A stretch of DNA of 11,658 bases from JBMTVT01 sp049451635 (GCA_049451635.1 JBMTVT010000066.1:1-11658); one strand, 5' to 3'; shown: positions 1 to 6,904, counted from the stretch's first letter. Numbers and translations: made by a program. Notes: a model not told the origin generated them from the letters alone.

Positions 1-114
1 GCCCACGGCATATCTAAACGAGAGCTAAATACTTTTCTTGATTACTAAAACTTTTAACTATTTAAACATTAATTATAATTATTTCCGATTTAATATATTT
101 TCATTTTAGAGCAT

Positions 115-122
115 TATATTTG
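115..122 (+). promoter_or_regulatory. Promoter -7 element upstream of the DUF3050 gene
   Basis: TATATTTG fits the Bacteroidota sigma-ABfr -7 consensus TAnnTTTG exactly. It lies 38 bases before the ATG at 161, giving an expected leader of about 30 nt. No good TTTG/TTG -33 element is visible at the usual 19-21 nt spacing; the nearest is a TTTA 22 nt upstream. The call therefore rests on the -7 element alone. Confidence 0.5.
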
Positions 123-160
123 TGGTATATATCATTTATATCTAATAGATAAATTAAAAA

Positions 161-955
161 ATGAATAAAATAGAGTTCATAGAAAACGAGATTTCCGAGT
201 TAAGAAATCAATTACAAAATCATAAACTTTATGAAAATCTAAAGAATGTAGATGACATTAAAGTTTTTATGGAGAATCACGTATTTGCTGTTTGGGACTT
301 TATGTCGCTTTTGAAATCTCTTCAAATAAAACTCACAAATGTTCAAACACCTTGGATACCATCTAAAAACGCAACACTTTCTAGATTCATTAATGAAATA
401 GTTCACGGGGAAGAAAGTGATATTAATGAATTAGGAGAACCTAAAAGTCATTTTGAAATGTATTTGGATGCAATGAGACAAGCAAAAGCAAATACGACCG
501 AGATTAATAATTTTATAAATCTTCTTGAATCTAACAATACCGTTGAATATTCATTGAACGAAATTAATATTGACAAAAGAGTTGCTGATTTTGTTACATT
601 TTCATTTTCAATCATTGAGACGAATAAGGCACATCTTGTTGCTTCTGCATTTACATTTGGACGAGAAGATGTAATTCCTGATATGTTTATTGAAATACTC
701 AAAAATGCTGATTCTGAAAACAAGTCATATAGCAAGTTGAAATATTACCTTCAAAGGCATATAGAATTAGATGGAGATGAGCACGGACCGCTATCTCTTA
801 AAATGATTTCAGAACTTTGTGGCAATGACGATCAAAAATGGAGTGAAACTTTAGCAGTTGCAAAACAATCATTACAGAAAAGGATTTCGCTATGGGATGC
901 TATTAGTGAATTGATACAAAAAGAAAAAGCAGCATATAATAAAGAACTGAGCTAA
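161..955 (+). CDS. DUF3050 family protein (predicted heme-oxygenase-like fold)
   Basis: The 264-residue product matches what I recall of the DUF3050 family along its full length. Conserved blocks are HVFAVWDF (40-47), NEIVHGEESD (78-87), SHFEMY (96-101), GREDVIPDMF (167-176) and RHIELDGDEHGP (199-210). The family has no firmly assigned function that I know of. The many conserved His/Glu/Asp residues, especially H200-x3-D204-x3-H208 together with E84/E85 and H97, would suit a metal site in an all-helical heme-oxygenase-like scaffold; that is inference. There is no signal peptide or membrane segment, so it is probably cytosolic. The ATG is preceded by an A-rich tract (AAATTAAAAA), typical of flavobacterial starts. 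It is monocistronic as seen here, followed on the other strand by a transposase remnant, so it may be accessory. Family call is strong, role unknown. Confidence 0.85.
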   Translation: MNKIEFIENEISELRNQLQNHKLYENLKNVDDIKVFMENHVFAVWDFMSLLKSLQIKLTNVQTPWIPSKNATLSRFINEIVHGEESDINELGEPKSHFEMYLDAMRQAKANTTEINNFINLLESNNTVEYSLNEINIDKRVADFVTFSFSIIETNKAHLVASAFTFGREDVIPDMFIEILKNADSENKSYSKLKYYLQRHIELDGDEHGPLSLKMISELCGNDDQKWSETLAVAKQSLQKRISLWDAISELIQKEKAAYNKELS

Positions 956-968
956 AAAACAAACCTTT

Positions 969-1083
969 TTAGACTAATTTTGAAACAAAGTTCTCATTCA
1001 TTCCTGATTTAGCAATTGCAAAAGCCTTTTTTAACAGTTTATTGCACACGGCCAATAAAGCCAGATTTTCAATAATTAGAGAG
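969..1083 (-). pseudogene. C-terminal remnant of an IS110-like transposase
   Basis: The minus strand reads ...IENLALLAVCNKLLKKAF (then AIAKSGMNENFVSKLV) and stops at TAA 969-971. The pattern of a hydrophobic helix followed by NKLLKxAFAIxKSG resembles the extreme C-terminus of IS110/IS116-type transposases, as I remember the family. Reading back towards the N-terminus, likeness is lost at the palindrome 1069-1113 and an in-frame stop follows shortly after. Only about 35 codons survive, so this is a dead fragment. The exact IS family is less certain than the call that it is a transposase tail. Confidence 0.55.
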
Positions 1084-1113
1084 TATAAGGAAGACCGATT
1101 CTCTAATTATTGA
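1069..1113. repeat. Perfect 14-bp inverted repeat with 17-nt spacer
   Basis: TCAATAATTAGAGA (1069-1082) is exactly reverse-complemented by TCTCTAATTATTGA (1100-1113). The left arm lies within the transposase-tail reading frame and the right arm lies where that frame loses family likeness. There is no U-tract on either side, so it is not an ordinary intrinsic terminator. It may be a fold-back rearrangement scar or a small element end. Confidence 0.7.
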
Positions 1114-1206
1114 TGAAGAATTTATTATCTTTTTTATTCTCAAACCAGAACTACGTTTAACACTTCAGTTATAACGTTCGCAAAAAACTCGATTAAAGGG
1201 TTGTTT

Positions 1207-1240
1207 AAGAAAATTTAGGTACGATAATAATTTTCTTTTT
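1207..1240. terminator. Weak AT-rich hairpin just beyond gldC
   Basis: AAGAAAATT (1207-1215) pairs with AATTTTCTT (1229-1237), a 9-bp stem directly beyond the gldC stop at 1239-1241. The T-run that would make it an intrinsic terminator (1236-1240) is on the plus-strand side, so it would work better for plus-strand readthrough than for gldC itself. The stem has a single G-C pair and is weak. Confidence 0.3.
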
Positions 1241-1574
1241 ACTTTTTAAGTTTTAGTTTTTCAGCAAAATAATCGCAGAAATCTTTCATGGCTGCTGTCA
1301 TCTTTTCATCTTGCGTGGCCCTATTAAAGGTATCGCTCATGGCCACCAATGTTTGATGGAAAAACACTTTCATTTCATCTATTGGCATATCCTTGGTCCA
1401 TAAATCTATTCGCAATGATTCCTTTGTGTTAGAATCCCATACAGATAGCATCATTGCTTTAGCCTCTTCGTTGGTTATACCTCCATCTTGGGCACTCCAA
1501 TATAATTTTTCGGGCACACGGTTTTCATCTAGTTCTACGTTTAGCTCTATTTTTGAGGTGATTGTATTTGCCAT
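1239..1574 (-). CDS. gldC: Gliding motility protein GldC
   Basis: The 111-residue product closely resembles Flavobacterium johnsoniae GldC as I recall it. Shared blocks include VPEKLYWSAQDGGI (20-33), NEEAKAMMLSVWDS, LRIDLWTKDMP, DEMKVFFHQTLV, and a C-terminal KDFCDYFAEKLKL. GldC is a small protein without signal peptide or membrane segments; in F. johnsoniae it is linked genetically to GldB and its loss only partly impairs gliding. Its ATG (1572-1574) follows the gldB stop codon (1575-1577) with no intervening base, so translational coupling within a gldB-gldC operon is likely. Length is normal for the family. Its biochemical role is not established. Confidence 0.93.
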   Translation of the reverse strand: MANTITSKIELNVELDENRVPEKLYWSAQDGGITNEEAKAMMLSVWDSNTKESLRIDLWTKDMPIDEMKVFFHQTLVAMSDTFNRATQDEKMTAAMKDFCDYFAEKLKLKK

Positions 1575-2537
1575 TTATTTACGTGGTTTAAACTTTGAAT
1601 TGTTAAAAATTTCTTCAGTACTTTTTATAAGCAAGTCCTTTAAAGATGTCTTATTATTATCCATATACGCCCTTACAATTTGCCAACCAATGTATTGTCC
1701 CAATCGACCAGGTGACTCTGTATCAATTTCTTCTAAATAAAACTTGGTAAAAGGTGCATCAACTATAAATCTACTCGGTAATTTAGAGTCGGTACTGTAA
1801 AGCATTTCACGTTCTACAAAATAACGCCATATATAGCTTTCGTTAACTTTTGCCCAATCTAATTGAGCTGGTGAATATGCTATCCGTTCTGCTTCAGTTT
1901 TAAATGGAATCATAATATCTTTAAAATATAATTGCTTACCATAGTAAATCATTTCATCCAAAAGTGTCTTTCTATTAGGTTGATAGATATATTTTTCAGC
2001 ATAGGCATTGGCCAAATCAACCACTATTTGTTCCTTTTTAAAATTAGCACTTAAATACCTTGCAATATTTCCATAAAACTCATGGTCACTTCCCAAGTAA
2101 TTATCCAAAGCAACAAGTGCTATGGTATCTGTTACAATAACTTTATTTCTGTAATCAACATCATTTGTATAGGTTATTACTCTAGGCGAATGAAACTCTG
2201 GGAAATAATATTTTAAATGATTGAACAGAGATTCTATTTCATTTTCGATATCTGTAAAATCTGCAAAGGTATTTCCAACCTCATTAAGTAGCTGAATTTG
2301 TAAAGTATCTTTCTTTTTTGCCAACCATAAAGAATCTTCAAATTTTTCAGAAAACATGAAAGGATATGCCTTTTTAAGTTTAGGCAAATCATTCACTTTC
2401 ATTTCAGCAAAAAACCTATCGAAACGTTCAATTTCAACATCAGTATTTATTTTAGCTACATCATTTTCTACCTGGTTTACTTTTTTGCAAGATACTAGAC
2501 TTACCAGGAAAAAAAGTATTATTAATTGATATTTCAC
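1575..2537 (-). CDS. gldB: Gliding motility lipoprotein GldB
   Basis: The 320-residue protein begins with a lipoprotein signal: K2, a hydrophobic stretch (residues 4-15) and a lipobox LVSC with the lipid-bearing cysteine at C17. Downstream features typical of GldB are EIERFDRFFAEM (35-46), a KKAYPFMF block, LFNHLKYYFPEF and NYLGSDHEFYGNIARYL. GldB is an envelope lipoprotein required for gliding and the associated type IX secretion machinery in F. johnsoniae, as known from the family. The start is GTG (2535-2537); no in-frame ATG lies near enough to preserve the signal peptide. It is the first gene of a two-gene operon with gldC, divergent from nadE across a 233-base intergenic region. Full length; no truncation seen. 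Confidence 0.93.
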   Translation of the reverse strand: MKYQLIILFFLVSLVSCKKVNQVENDVAKINTDVEIERFDRFFAEMKVNDLPKLKKAYPFMFSEKFEDSLWLAKKKDTLQIQLLNEVGNTFADFTDIENEIESLFNHLKYYFPEFHSPRVITYTNDVDYRNKVIVTDTIALVALDNYLGSDHEFYGNIARYLSANFKKEQIVVDLANAYAEKYIYQPNRKTLLDEMIYYGKQLYFKDIMIPFKTEAERIAYSPAQLDWAKVNESYIWRYFVEREMLYSTDSKLPSRFIVDAPFTKFYLEEIDTESPGRLGQYIGWQIVRAYMDNNKTSLKDLLIKSTEEIFNNSKFKPRK

Positions 2538-2585
2538 ACGTTTAAATTTTATTAATTATTTGATTTAAAGTTAATTATAAAACTA

Positions 2586-2610
2586 AGAACGTGTGCAACC
2601 ACTACGTTCT
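2586..2610. repeat. Stable hairpin/inverted repeat in the gldB-nadE intergenic region
   Basis: AGAACGT (2586-2592) plus GTG (2593-2595) pairs with CAC (2600-2602) plus ACGTTCT (2604-2610). This is a 10-bp stem with one bulged T (2603) and a CAAC tetraloop. There is no following U-tract in either direction. It sits about 50 bases upstream of the gldB start, where it could be an operator or a leader structure of gldB. Confidence 0.5.
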
Positions 2611-2723
2611 ACCATTAAAAATTTTAAAAATTCCCTTCAGAAATATTTTTTTTTTAAAATTTTTTAATGCCCGTTTCATACAAACTTAAACAGTAAAAAT
2701 TTTTATTAATTGCGCTTATGGTT

Positions 2724-2731
2724 TATTTTTG
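2724..2731 (+). promoter_or_regulatory. Promoter -7 element of nadE
   Basis: TATTTTTG matches TAnnTTTG. It lies 40 bases ahead of the ATG at 2771, implying a leader of about 33 nt. No clear -33 TTTG is seen at 19-21 nt. The G of this element is also the G of an in-frame TTG at 2729, showing that the longer reading frame cannot be the translated one. Confidence 0.5.
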
Positions 2732-2770
2732 TTTGCAAAGGTACTATTCTCTGATTTAAATTCGTTTAAA

Positions 2771-3559
2771 ATGCAAACAGAAAAAGTTGTAGATTATATA
2801 GTAAAATGGTTGAAAGATTATGCTACAAATGCGGGCATGAAAGGTTTTGTTATTGGCATATCGGGCGGCATCGATTCTGCGGTAACGTCAACGCTTTGTG
2901 CAAAAACAGGCTTGCCCCTTTTATGCCTGGAAATGCCTATTCACCAAGCGCCTTCTCAAGTAAACAGAGCGCTTAACCATATTGCTTGGTTACAAGAAAA
3001 CTTTAGTAAAGTAACTAAAACACAAGTTAACTTAACACCTGTTTTTGACAGTCTCATAGATGCGCTACCTGATGTAGAGAATGAAGAAGAACGATTTATG
3101 TCTTTAGCCAACACACGAGCACGTTTGCGAATGACAACATTATATTACTTTGCTGCTTTAGAAAAATATTTAGTTGCCGGCACAGGCAATAAGGTAGAAG
3201 ATTTTGGTGTTGGTTTTTACACAAAATATGGCGATGGTGGTGTAGATTTGAGTCCTATTGCAGATTTATTGAAAACTGAAGTTTATACTATAGCCAAGTA
3301 TTTAGGAGTAAACCAAGAGATTATAGATGCTGCTCCAACGGATGGTCTTTGGGGTGATGACAGAACTGATGAAGACCAAATAGGAGCAACTTATCCCGAA
3401 CTTGAATGGGCTATGAAAATGGATGCTGATGGTAAAACCGCAGATAATTTTGAAGGAAGGGAGCAAACTGTTTTTAAGATTTACAAGCGCTTTAATACAG
3501 CAAACAAACATAAAATGGCTCCCATCCCTATTTGTAATATTCCAGATAACTTATTATAG
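2771..3559 (+). CDS. nadE: NAD(+) synthetase, ammonia-dependent short form
   Basis: NadE adenylates nicotinic acid adenine dinucleotide with ATP and amidates it to NAD+, the last step of NAD synthesis, in the cytosol. The 262-residue protein shows the N-type ATP pyrophosphatase loop SGGIDS (31-36), GTGNKVED (137-144), and the APTDGLW...DEDQIG block (188-205), with a closing HK pair (246-247). No glutaminase (nitrilase) domain is present, so ammonia or a separate amidotransferase must supply nitrogen; the length is normal for this class. I chose ATG 2771 over the upstream TTG 2729 because the latter overlaps the -7 promoter element and adds 14 residues outside the usual family start. It is divergent from gldB; linkage of nadE and gldBC fits other Flavobacteriaceae as I remember them. 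Confidence 0.93.
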   Translation: MQTEKVVDYIVKWLKDYATNAGMKGFVIGISGGIDSAVTSTLCAKTGLPLLCLEMPIHQAPSQVNRALNHIAWLQENFSKVTKTQVNLTPVFDSLIDALPDVENEEERFMSLANTRARLRMTTLYYFAALEKYLVAGTGNKVEDFGVGFYTKYGDGGVDLSPIADLLKTEVYTIAKYLGVNQEIIDAAPTDGLWGDDRTDEDQIGATYPELEWAMKMDADGKTADNFEGREQTVFKIYKRFNTANKHKMAPIPICNIPDNLL

Positions 3560-3574
3560 AAAGCTGAATAGTTG

Positions 3575-3607
3575 TTTGTTAAAAAAAAATTAGTACTTTT
3601 ATATTTA
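3575..3607 (+). promoter_or_regulatory. Putative promoter of the response-regulator gene
   Basis: TTTG (3575-3578) is followed after 21 nt by TATATTTA (3600-3607), which differs from the TAnnTTTG -7 consensus only in the last base. The predicted transcript start near 3613 would give a leader of about 50 nt that includes the palindrome at 3624-3646. Confidence 0.45.
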
Positions 3608-3623
3608 GCTTAATCTCTCAATT

Positions 3624-3646
3624 ACAATTATTCCCTCAATAATTGT
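3624..3646. repeat. Palindrome upstream of the response-regulator gene
   Basis: ACAATTATT (3624-3632) and AATAATTGT (3638-3646) are exact reverse complements separated by CCCTC. The element lies 19 bases before the ATG at 3666. It is followed by TTTAAAAAAG, not a U-tract, so it does not look like a terminator for nadE. A dyad of this size could be a binding site for the dimeric regulator encoded next door, or a leader hairpin. Confidence 0.55.
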
Positions 3647-3665
3647 TTAAAAAAGCTTTTCAATT

Positions 3666-4298
3666 ATGATAAAATTATTAATAGCAGACAACCACCCTAT
3701 TACAAGAAAAGGGTTAGAAGTTTTGTTTTCAGCAACCTCAAACATCAGTGTTGTTGGAAGTGTTGACAATGGCAAGGGCATTTTAGAATTTGTCAAGAAA
3801 AATCCTGTTGATATTATTTTGATGGAAACAGATTTGCCAAAATTAAATGGGATTACCGTTTTAAGGTATTTAAAAAATGATTTTCCCGATGTTAAAACAC
3901 TGTTTTTTAGCGCGCAACCCGAAGAAGTTTATGGCTTAAACGCCATTAAAGCTGGTGCTTCAGGTTACTTATCTAAAACAGAAAACGTTATTACCATTAC
4001 CGAAGCTATTCTTAAAGTTAATGATGGCGGTATTTACTTAAGTAACGACCTAACCCAACAATTAGCTTTTGGCAAGAGGGTATCTAACAAAAGTGGAAGT
4101 TTTTACAAAAAATTATCAACTAGAGAAACTGAAGTTTTAAAACTTTTAACTATTGGTAAAAAGAACAAGGAAATTTCTAAAGAGTTAGATATTAACGAAA
4201 AAACCGTTAGTACTTACAAAGCGCGTTTAATGAGAAAACTAAAAGTTACCAATTTGGTAGATTTGGCTAATCAAGCTAAACTTAACCAAGAGTTATAA
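3666..4298 (+). CDS. NarL/LuxR-type response regulator with atypical receiver (Glu at phospho-site)
   Basis: The 210-residue protein has a receiver domain (about 1-120) and a LuxR-type helix-turn-helix (about 145-205; LSTRETEVLKLL, NKEISKELDINEKTVSTY). Receiver landmarks are D8 in the acidic pocket, S82 for the conserved Thr/Ser, and K104. The usual phospho-acceptor aspartate, the D of the MDxxMP motif, is Glu54 (LMETDLPKLNG), and the second acidic residue of the DD pair is Asn9. Canonical Asp phosphorylation is thus unlikely; Glu may mimic the phosphorylated state or the domain may be controlled by other means (inference). No histidine kinase is nearby. Its stop codon overlaps that of convergent dnaG by 6 bases. 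An upstream palindrome suggests autoregulation. Targets unknown. Confidence 0.9.
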   Translation: MIKLLIADNHPITRKGLEVLFSATSNISVVGSVDNGKGILEFVKKNPVDIILMETDLPKLNGITVLRYLKNDFPDVKTLFFSAQPEEVYGLNAIKAGASGYLSKTENVITITEAILKVNDGGIYLSNDLTQQLAFGKRVSNKSGSFYKKLSTRETEVLKLLTIGKKNKEISKELDINEKTVSTYKARLMRKLKVTNLVDLANQAKLNQEL

Positions 4299-4304
4299 AA
4301 CTCT
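4289..4304. terminator. Small hairpin at the overlapping 3' ends of regulator and dnaG
   Basis: AGAGTT (4289-4294) pairs with AACTCT (4299-4304) around ATAA, exactly where the two convergent genes overlap at their stop codons. On the plus strand it is followed by GTTTAATTTT, a poor U-tract. It may act as a weak bidirectional terminator; the short stem makes this tentative. Confidence 0.35.
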
Positions 4305-6251
4305 GTTTAATTTTCTGGACAACAACATTTTTAGACTCGAATAGTCTTTTACTTCTTCAAGTACATTTCTATTCGTGTCTAATTTATTTTGTAATGTTTC
4401 TTCTTGGAACTCCTTTACCTTTTGGTCTATTAAAAACACGCGTAAGCTTAAAATAGTTTCACTTACCAATTGGGCTACCGCATGTGTTTTTCCTTTTGGG
4501 TAAATATTCATGCGATTCCAATCGTCTAGAGAATAGCGTTCGTCTTCCATAAGAATGGTAGTTATTTCACTGGCAATTTCTGGCTCAACAGAATTAATAA
4601 AGGTTTTAAGCTCAAAATCTGATGTTTGGTTTAGCCTATCAATAATAGTATAATACAAGCTTTTAAATTGCGGATTAGAAAACTGCATCTCATCATCTTG
4701 CAAGTCTAAAAACACTTTTTCAAACACTTTGGCTTGTTGTATAATAGGTTCTAAAGTTAATTCGCCATTGTCATTTTCCTTTAAAACTAAATCTTCAAAA
4801 TCTTCGGTTCTATTGCCGTAAAGCAACAAGACTTCAATGATTTTTCGTTCTAAAATATATTGAACATCTACCTTTTTTACTGGTTGTTGATATTTAATAA
4901 CCTCAAAAGCTTTTTGTTCTTTTTTGTACTGCTTATTTTCTTCTTGAAATTCTTTTTTATTGATTTGTGCCAAAGTGCTAAACAATACTTCCTCGCTAAT
5001 ATCCATTATTCTAGCACATTCTTGAATGTATATTTCCTTTTTTATACGGTCAGGAATTTTAGATATGCTATTTACAATATCCCTAACCGTTTCTGCTTTT
5101 TTAATGGGGTCGTTTTTAGACTCTTCATACAAAACTGATGCCTTAAATTGAATAAAATCTTTGGCATTATCCTGTAAGTAAACTGTGAGTTCTTCAAGCG
5201 TATTTTGTTTTGCAAAACTATCAGGGTCCTCACCTTCCGGAAACGTACAAACCTTAACATTCATGCCTTGTTCCAAAATCAAATCTATACCACGTAATGA
5301 AGCACGCATGCCAGCAGCATCACCATCAAATAATACGGTAATGTTATTTGTAAGCCTGTTAATTAACCTAATTTGCTCTGAGGTTAATGCAGTTCCAGAT
5401 GAGGATACGACATTTTTTATTCCCGATTGATGAAATTGGATAACATCGGTATAGCCTTCAACCAAATAGCAATTATCTTCTTTTGCTATACTTTGTTTGG
5501 CATGATAAATACCATATAGTACTTTGCTCTTATGATAAATATCACTCTCTGGTGAATTTACATATTTAGCTGCTTTTTTATCGTTTATGAGTATACGGCC
5601 ACCAAAACCTAAAACACGCCCGCTCATACTTTTTATAGGAAACATAACGCGCCCCTTAAACCTATCGAAATGCTTGTCCTCCTTTACAATAGTGAGCCCT
5701 GTTTTTTCTAAATAATCAATGTTATAGCCTTGTTTTAAAGCCTCATCGGTAAAAGCTTGCCATTCGTTTAACGAATACCCTAAATCAAACGTTTTTATGG
5801 TACTTTCAGTAAAACCACGCTCTTTAAAATAACTAAGCCCTATAGATTTTCCTTGGTCAGTTTTATGCAATACTTTCTGGAAATACGCATTGGCAAACTC
5901 ACTTACCAAATATAAGCTTTCACGTTCGTTGGATTTTTCCTTTTGCTCGTTTGATTGCTCGGTCTCTTCAATTTCAATATGATACTTTTTAGCAAGATAT
6001 TTAATTGCTTCTGGATAAGTAAAATGCTCGTGCTCCATTAAAAAAGCGACCACATTACCTCCTTTACCACTTGAAAAATCTTTCCATATTTGCTTAACGG
6101 GAGATACCATAAAGCTAGGGGAACGCTCATCACTAAAAGGACTTAATCCCTTAAAATTACTGCCCGATTTTTTAAGTTGCACAAAATCACCAATAACCTC
6201 CTCTACACGGGCGGTTTCAAAAACTTGGTCTATGGACGATTGTGATATCAA
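4293..6251 (-). CDS. dnaG: DNA primase DnaG
   Basis: DnaG makes RNA primers for replication and works with the DnaB helicase at the fork. The 652-residue protein shows the N-terminal CHC2-like domain (1-100), the primase core, and a Toprim domain with VEGYTD (E265), FDGDAAG (D309, D311) and EDPDS (D342, D344), the metal-binding acidic residues. A variable C-terminal part (about 450-652) corresponds to the helicase-binding region. All four zinc ligands of the N-terminal finger are replaced: S37 and S40 stand where CPFH is expected (SPFS), and D58 and S61 where CFGCG is expected (DFSSG). The fold around them is conserved (SPSFMVSPVKQIW, GKGGNVVAFLMEHE), so this looks like a stable lineage variant rather than decay. 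The start is ATG with a normal N-terminus (MISQSSIDQVFE). Confidence 0.96.
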   Translation of the reverse strand: MISQSSIDQVFETARVEEVIGDFVQLKKSGSNFKGLSPFSDERSPSFMVSPVKQIWKDFSSGKGGNVVAFLMEHEHFTYPEAIKYLAKKYHIEIEETEQSNEQKEKSNERESLYLVSEFANAYFQKVLHKTDQGKSIGLSYFKERGFTESTIKTFDLGYSLNEWQAFTDEALKQGYNIDYLEKTGLTIVKEDKHFDRFKGRVMFPIKSMSGRVLGFGGRILINDKKAAKYVNSPESDIYHKSKVLYGIYHAKQSIAKEDNCYLVEGYTDVIQFHQSGIKNVVSSSGTALTSEQIRLINRLTNNITVLFDGDAAGMRASLRGIDLILEQGMNVKVCTFPEGEDPDSFAKQNTLEELTVYLQDNAKDFIQFKASVLYEESKNDPIKKAETVRDIVNSISKIPDRIKKEIYIQECARIMDISEEVLFSTLAQINKKEFQEENKQYKKEQKAFEVIKYQQPVKKVDVQYILERKIIEVLLLYGNRTEDFEDLVLKENDNGELTLEPIIQQAKVFEKVFLDLQDDEMQFSNPQFKSLYYTIIDRLNQTSDFELKTFINSVEPEIASEITTILMEDERYSLDDWNRMNIYPKGKTHAVAQLVSETILSLRVFLIDQKVKEFQEETLQNKLDTNRNVLEEVKDYSSLKMLLSRKLNRVL

Positions 6252-6434
6252 AATGACATTTATAATTGACTGTAAATGTAATACAAACTATTGATTTAAT
6301 AAACCATTGCCCATTTGAGATTTTTACACAAATACCTTACATGACAATAATCATGTTTTTTACCGTTCAAGCACATTATCTTTATTGGATTGGTTATTTT
6401 AGGTATAACAGCAAAAAATATTAAATCTATTATT

Positions 6435-6815
6435 ATGGCAACATCATCAAAAACCTCTAGTTATTTAAGAATTGTTTTAGGCTTGTTTTTAATTGTCTAT
6501 GCACTAAATCAGTTTTTTCATTTTATCCCCTTTACTTATGGCGAAATGCCAGAAAACACTAGGGATTTTATAGATGCCGTAGCGGTGTATTTACCTTATC
6601 TGTACATTTTTGAAATTCTTATTGGTTTATTTTTAATTATTAATAAATGGTCTCCATTTATTACAATTGTATTATTCCCTCTAAGTGTTTCTTTTTTGAT
6701 TTTCAACCTTTCAGATAACGATTTAAGTAAAATATGGACAGCATTAATTGTTGCCATATTAAATATTACATTGCTTTTGGCATACAAGGAAAAATATAAA
6801 ACTTTATTTTCTTAG
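6435..6815 (+). CDS. DoxX-like small membrane protein
   Basis: The 126-residue product is predicted to span the membrane four times, roughly at residues 10-32, 48-69, 73-92 and 98-118. The first helix (LRIVLGLFLIVYALNQFFHF) and the YLPYLYIFEILIGLFLI helix fit the DoxX/DoxX-like superfamily of small four-helix inner-membrane proteins, whose roles are diverse (thiosulfate-quinone oxidoreductase subunit, thiol-redox partners). No cysteines or other informative motifs are visible, so no substrate can be named. I chose ATG 6435; an in-frame TTG 45 bases upstream would add a hydrophobic stretch of little family likeness. It is divergent from dnaG and followed by a strong hairpin, so it is probably monocistronic. 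Confidence 0.75.
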   Translation: MATSSKTSSYLRIVLGLFLIVYALNQFFHFIPFTYGEMPENTRDFIDAVAVYLPYLYIFEILIGLFLIINKWSPFITIVLFPLSVSFLIFNLSDNDLSKIWTALIVAILNITLLLAYKEKYKTLFS

Positions 6816-6834
6816 GCAAAATTTTACTAAGTTT

Positions 6835-6904
6835 AAAAAGAGTGCCTAAAAATTTTAATTAAATCCATTATGGAGTAATGACTTGTTTTTAAGCACTCTT
6901 TTTT
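6835..6904 (+). terminator. Long-stem terminator-like hairpin after the DoxX-like gene
   Basis: AAAAAGAGTGCCTAAAAA (6835-6852) pairs with TTTTTAAGCACTCTTTTT (6886-6903), 17 of 18 positions, and ends in a T-run on the plus strand. The reverse strand would also give a T-run, so it could be bidirectional. The 33-nt loop holds a second, nested dyad CATTA/TAATG (6866-6880). It begins 19 bases after the stop codon at 6815. The large structured loop is unusual for a simple terminator. Confidence 0.65.

Noticed and set aside
1145..1182. Possible integron attC-like site (GTTTAAC and GTTATAAC near each other)
   Set aside because: Too short, lacks the paired inner boxes and the expected hairpin, and there is no cassette or integrase in view.
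1393..1740. A 115-codon plus-strand reading frame over gldC/gldB
   Set aside because: It is antisense to two well-recognised gliding genes and has no family likeness; a shadow frame.
2771..3559. NadE seeming truncated because no glutaminase domain is present
   Set aside because: The 262-residue ammonia-dependent form is a normal, complete class of NAD synthetase; all synthetase motifs are present.
6252..6300. dnaG promoter -7 element (minus strand TTTG preceded by ATAG)
   Set aside because: It matches only the TTTG half of TAnnTTTG and has no -33 partner at the right spacing, so I did not list it.
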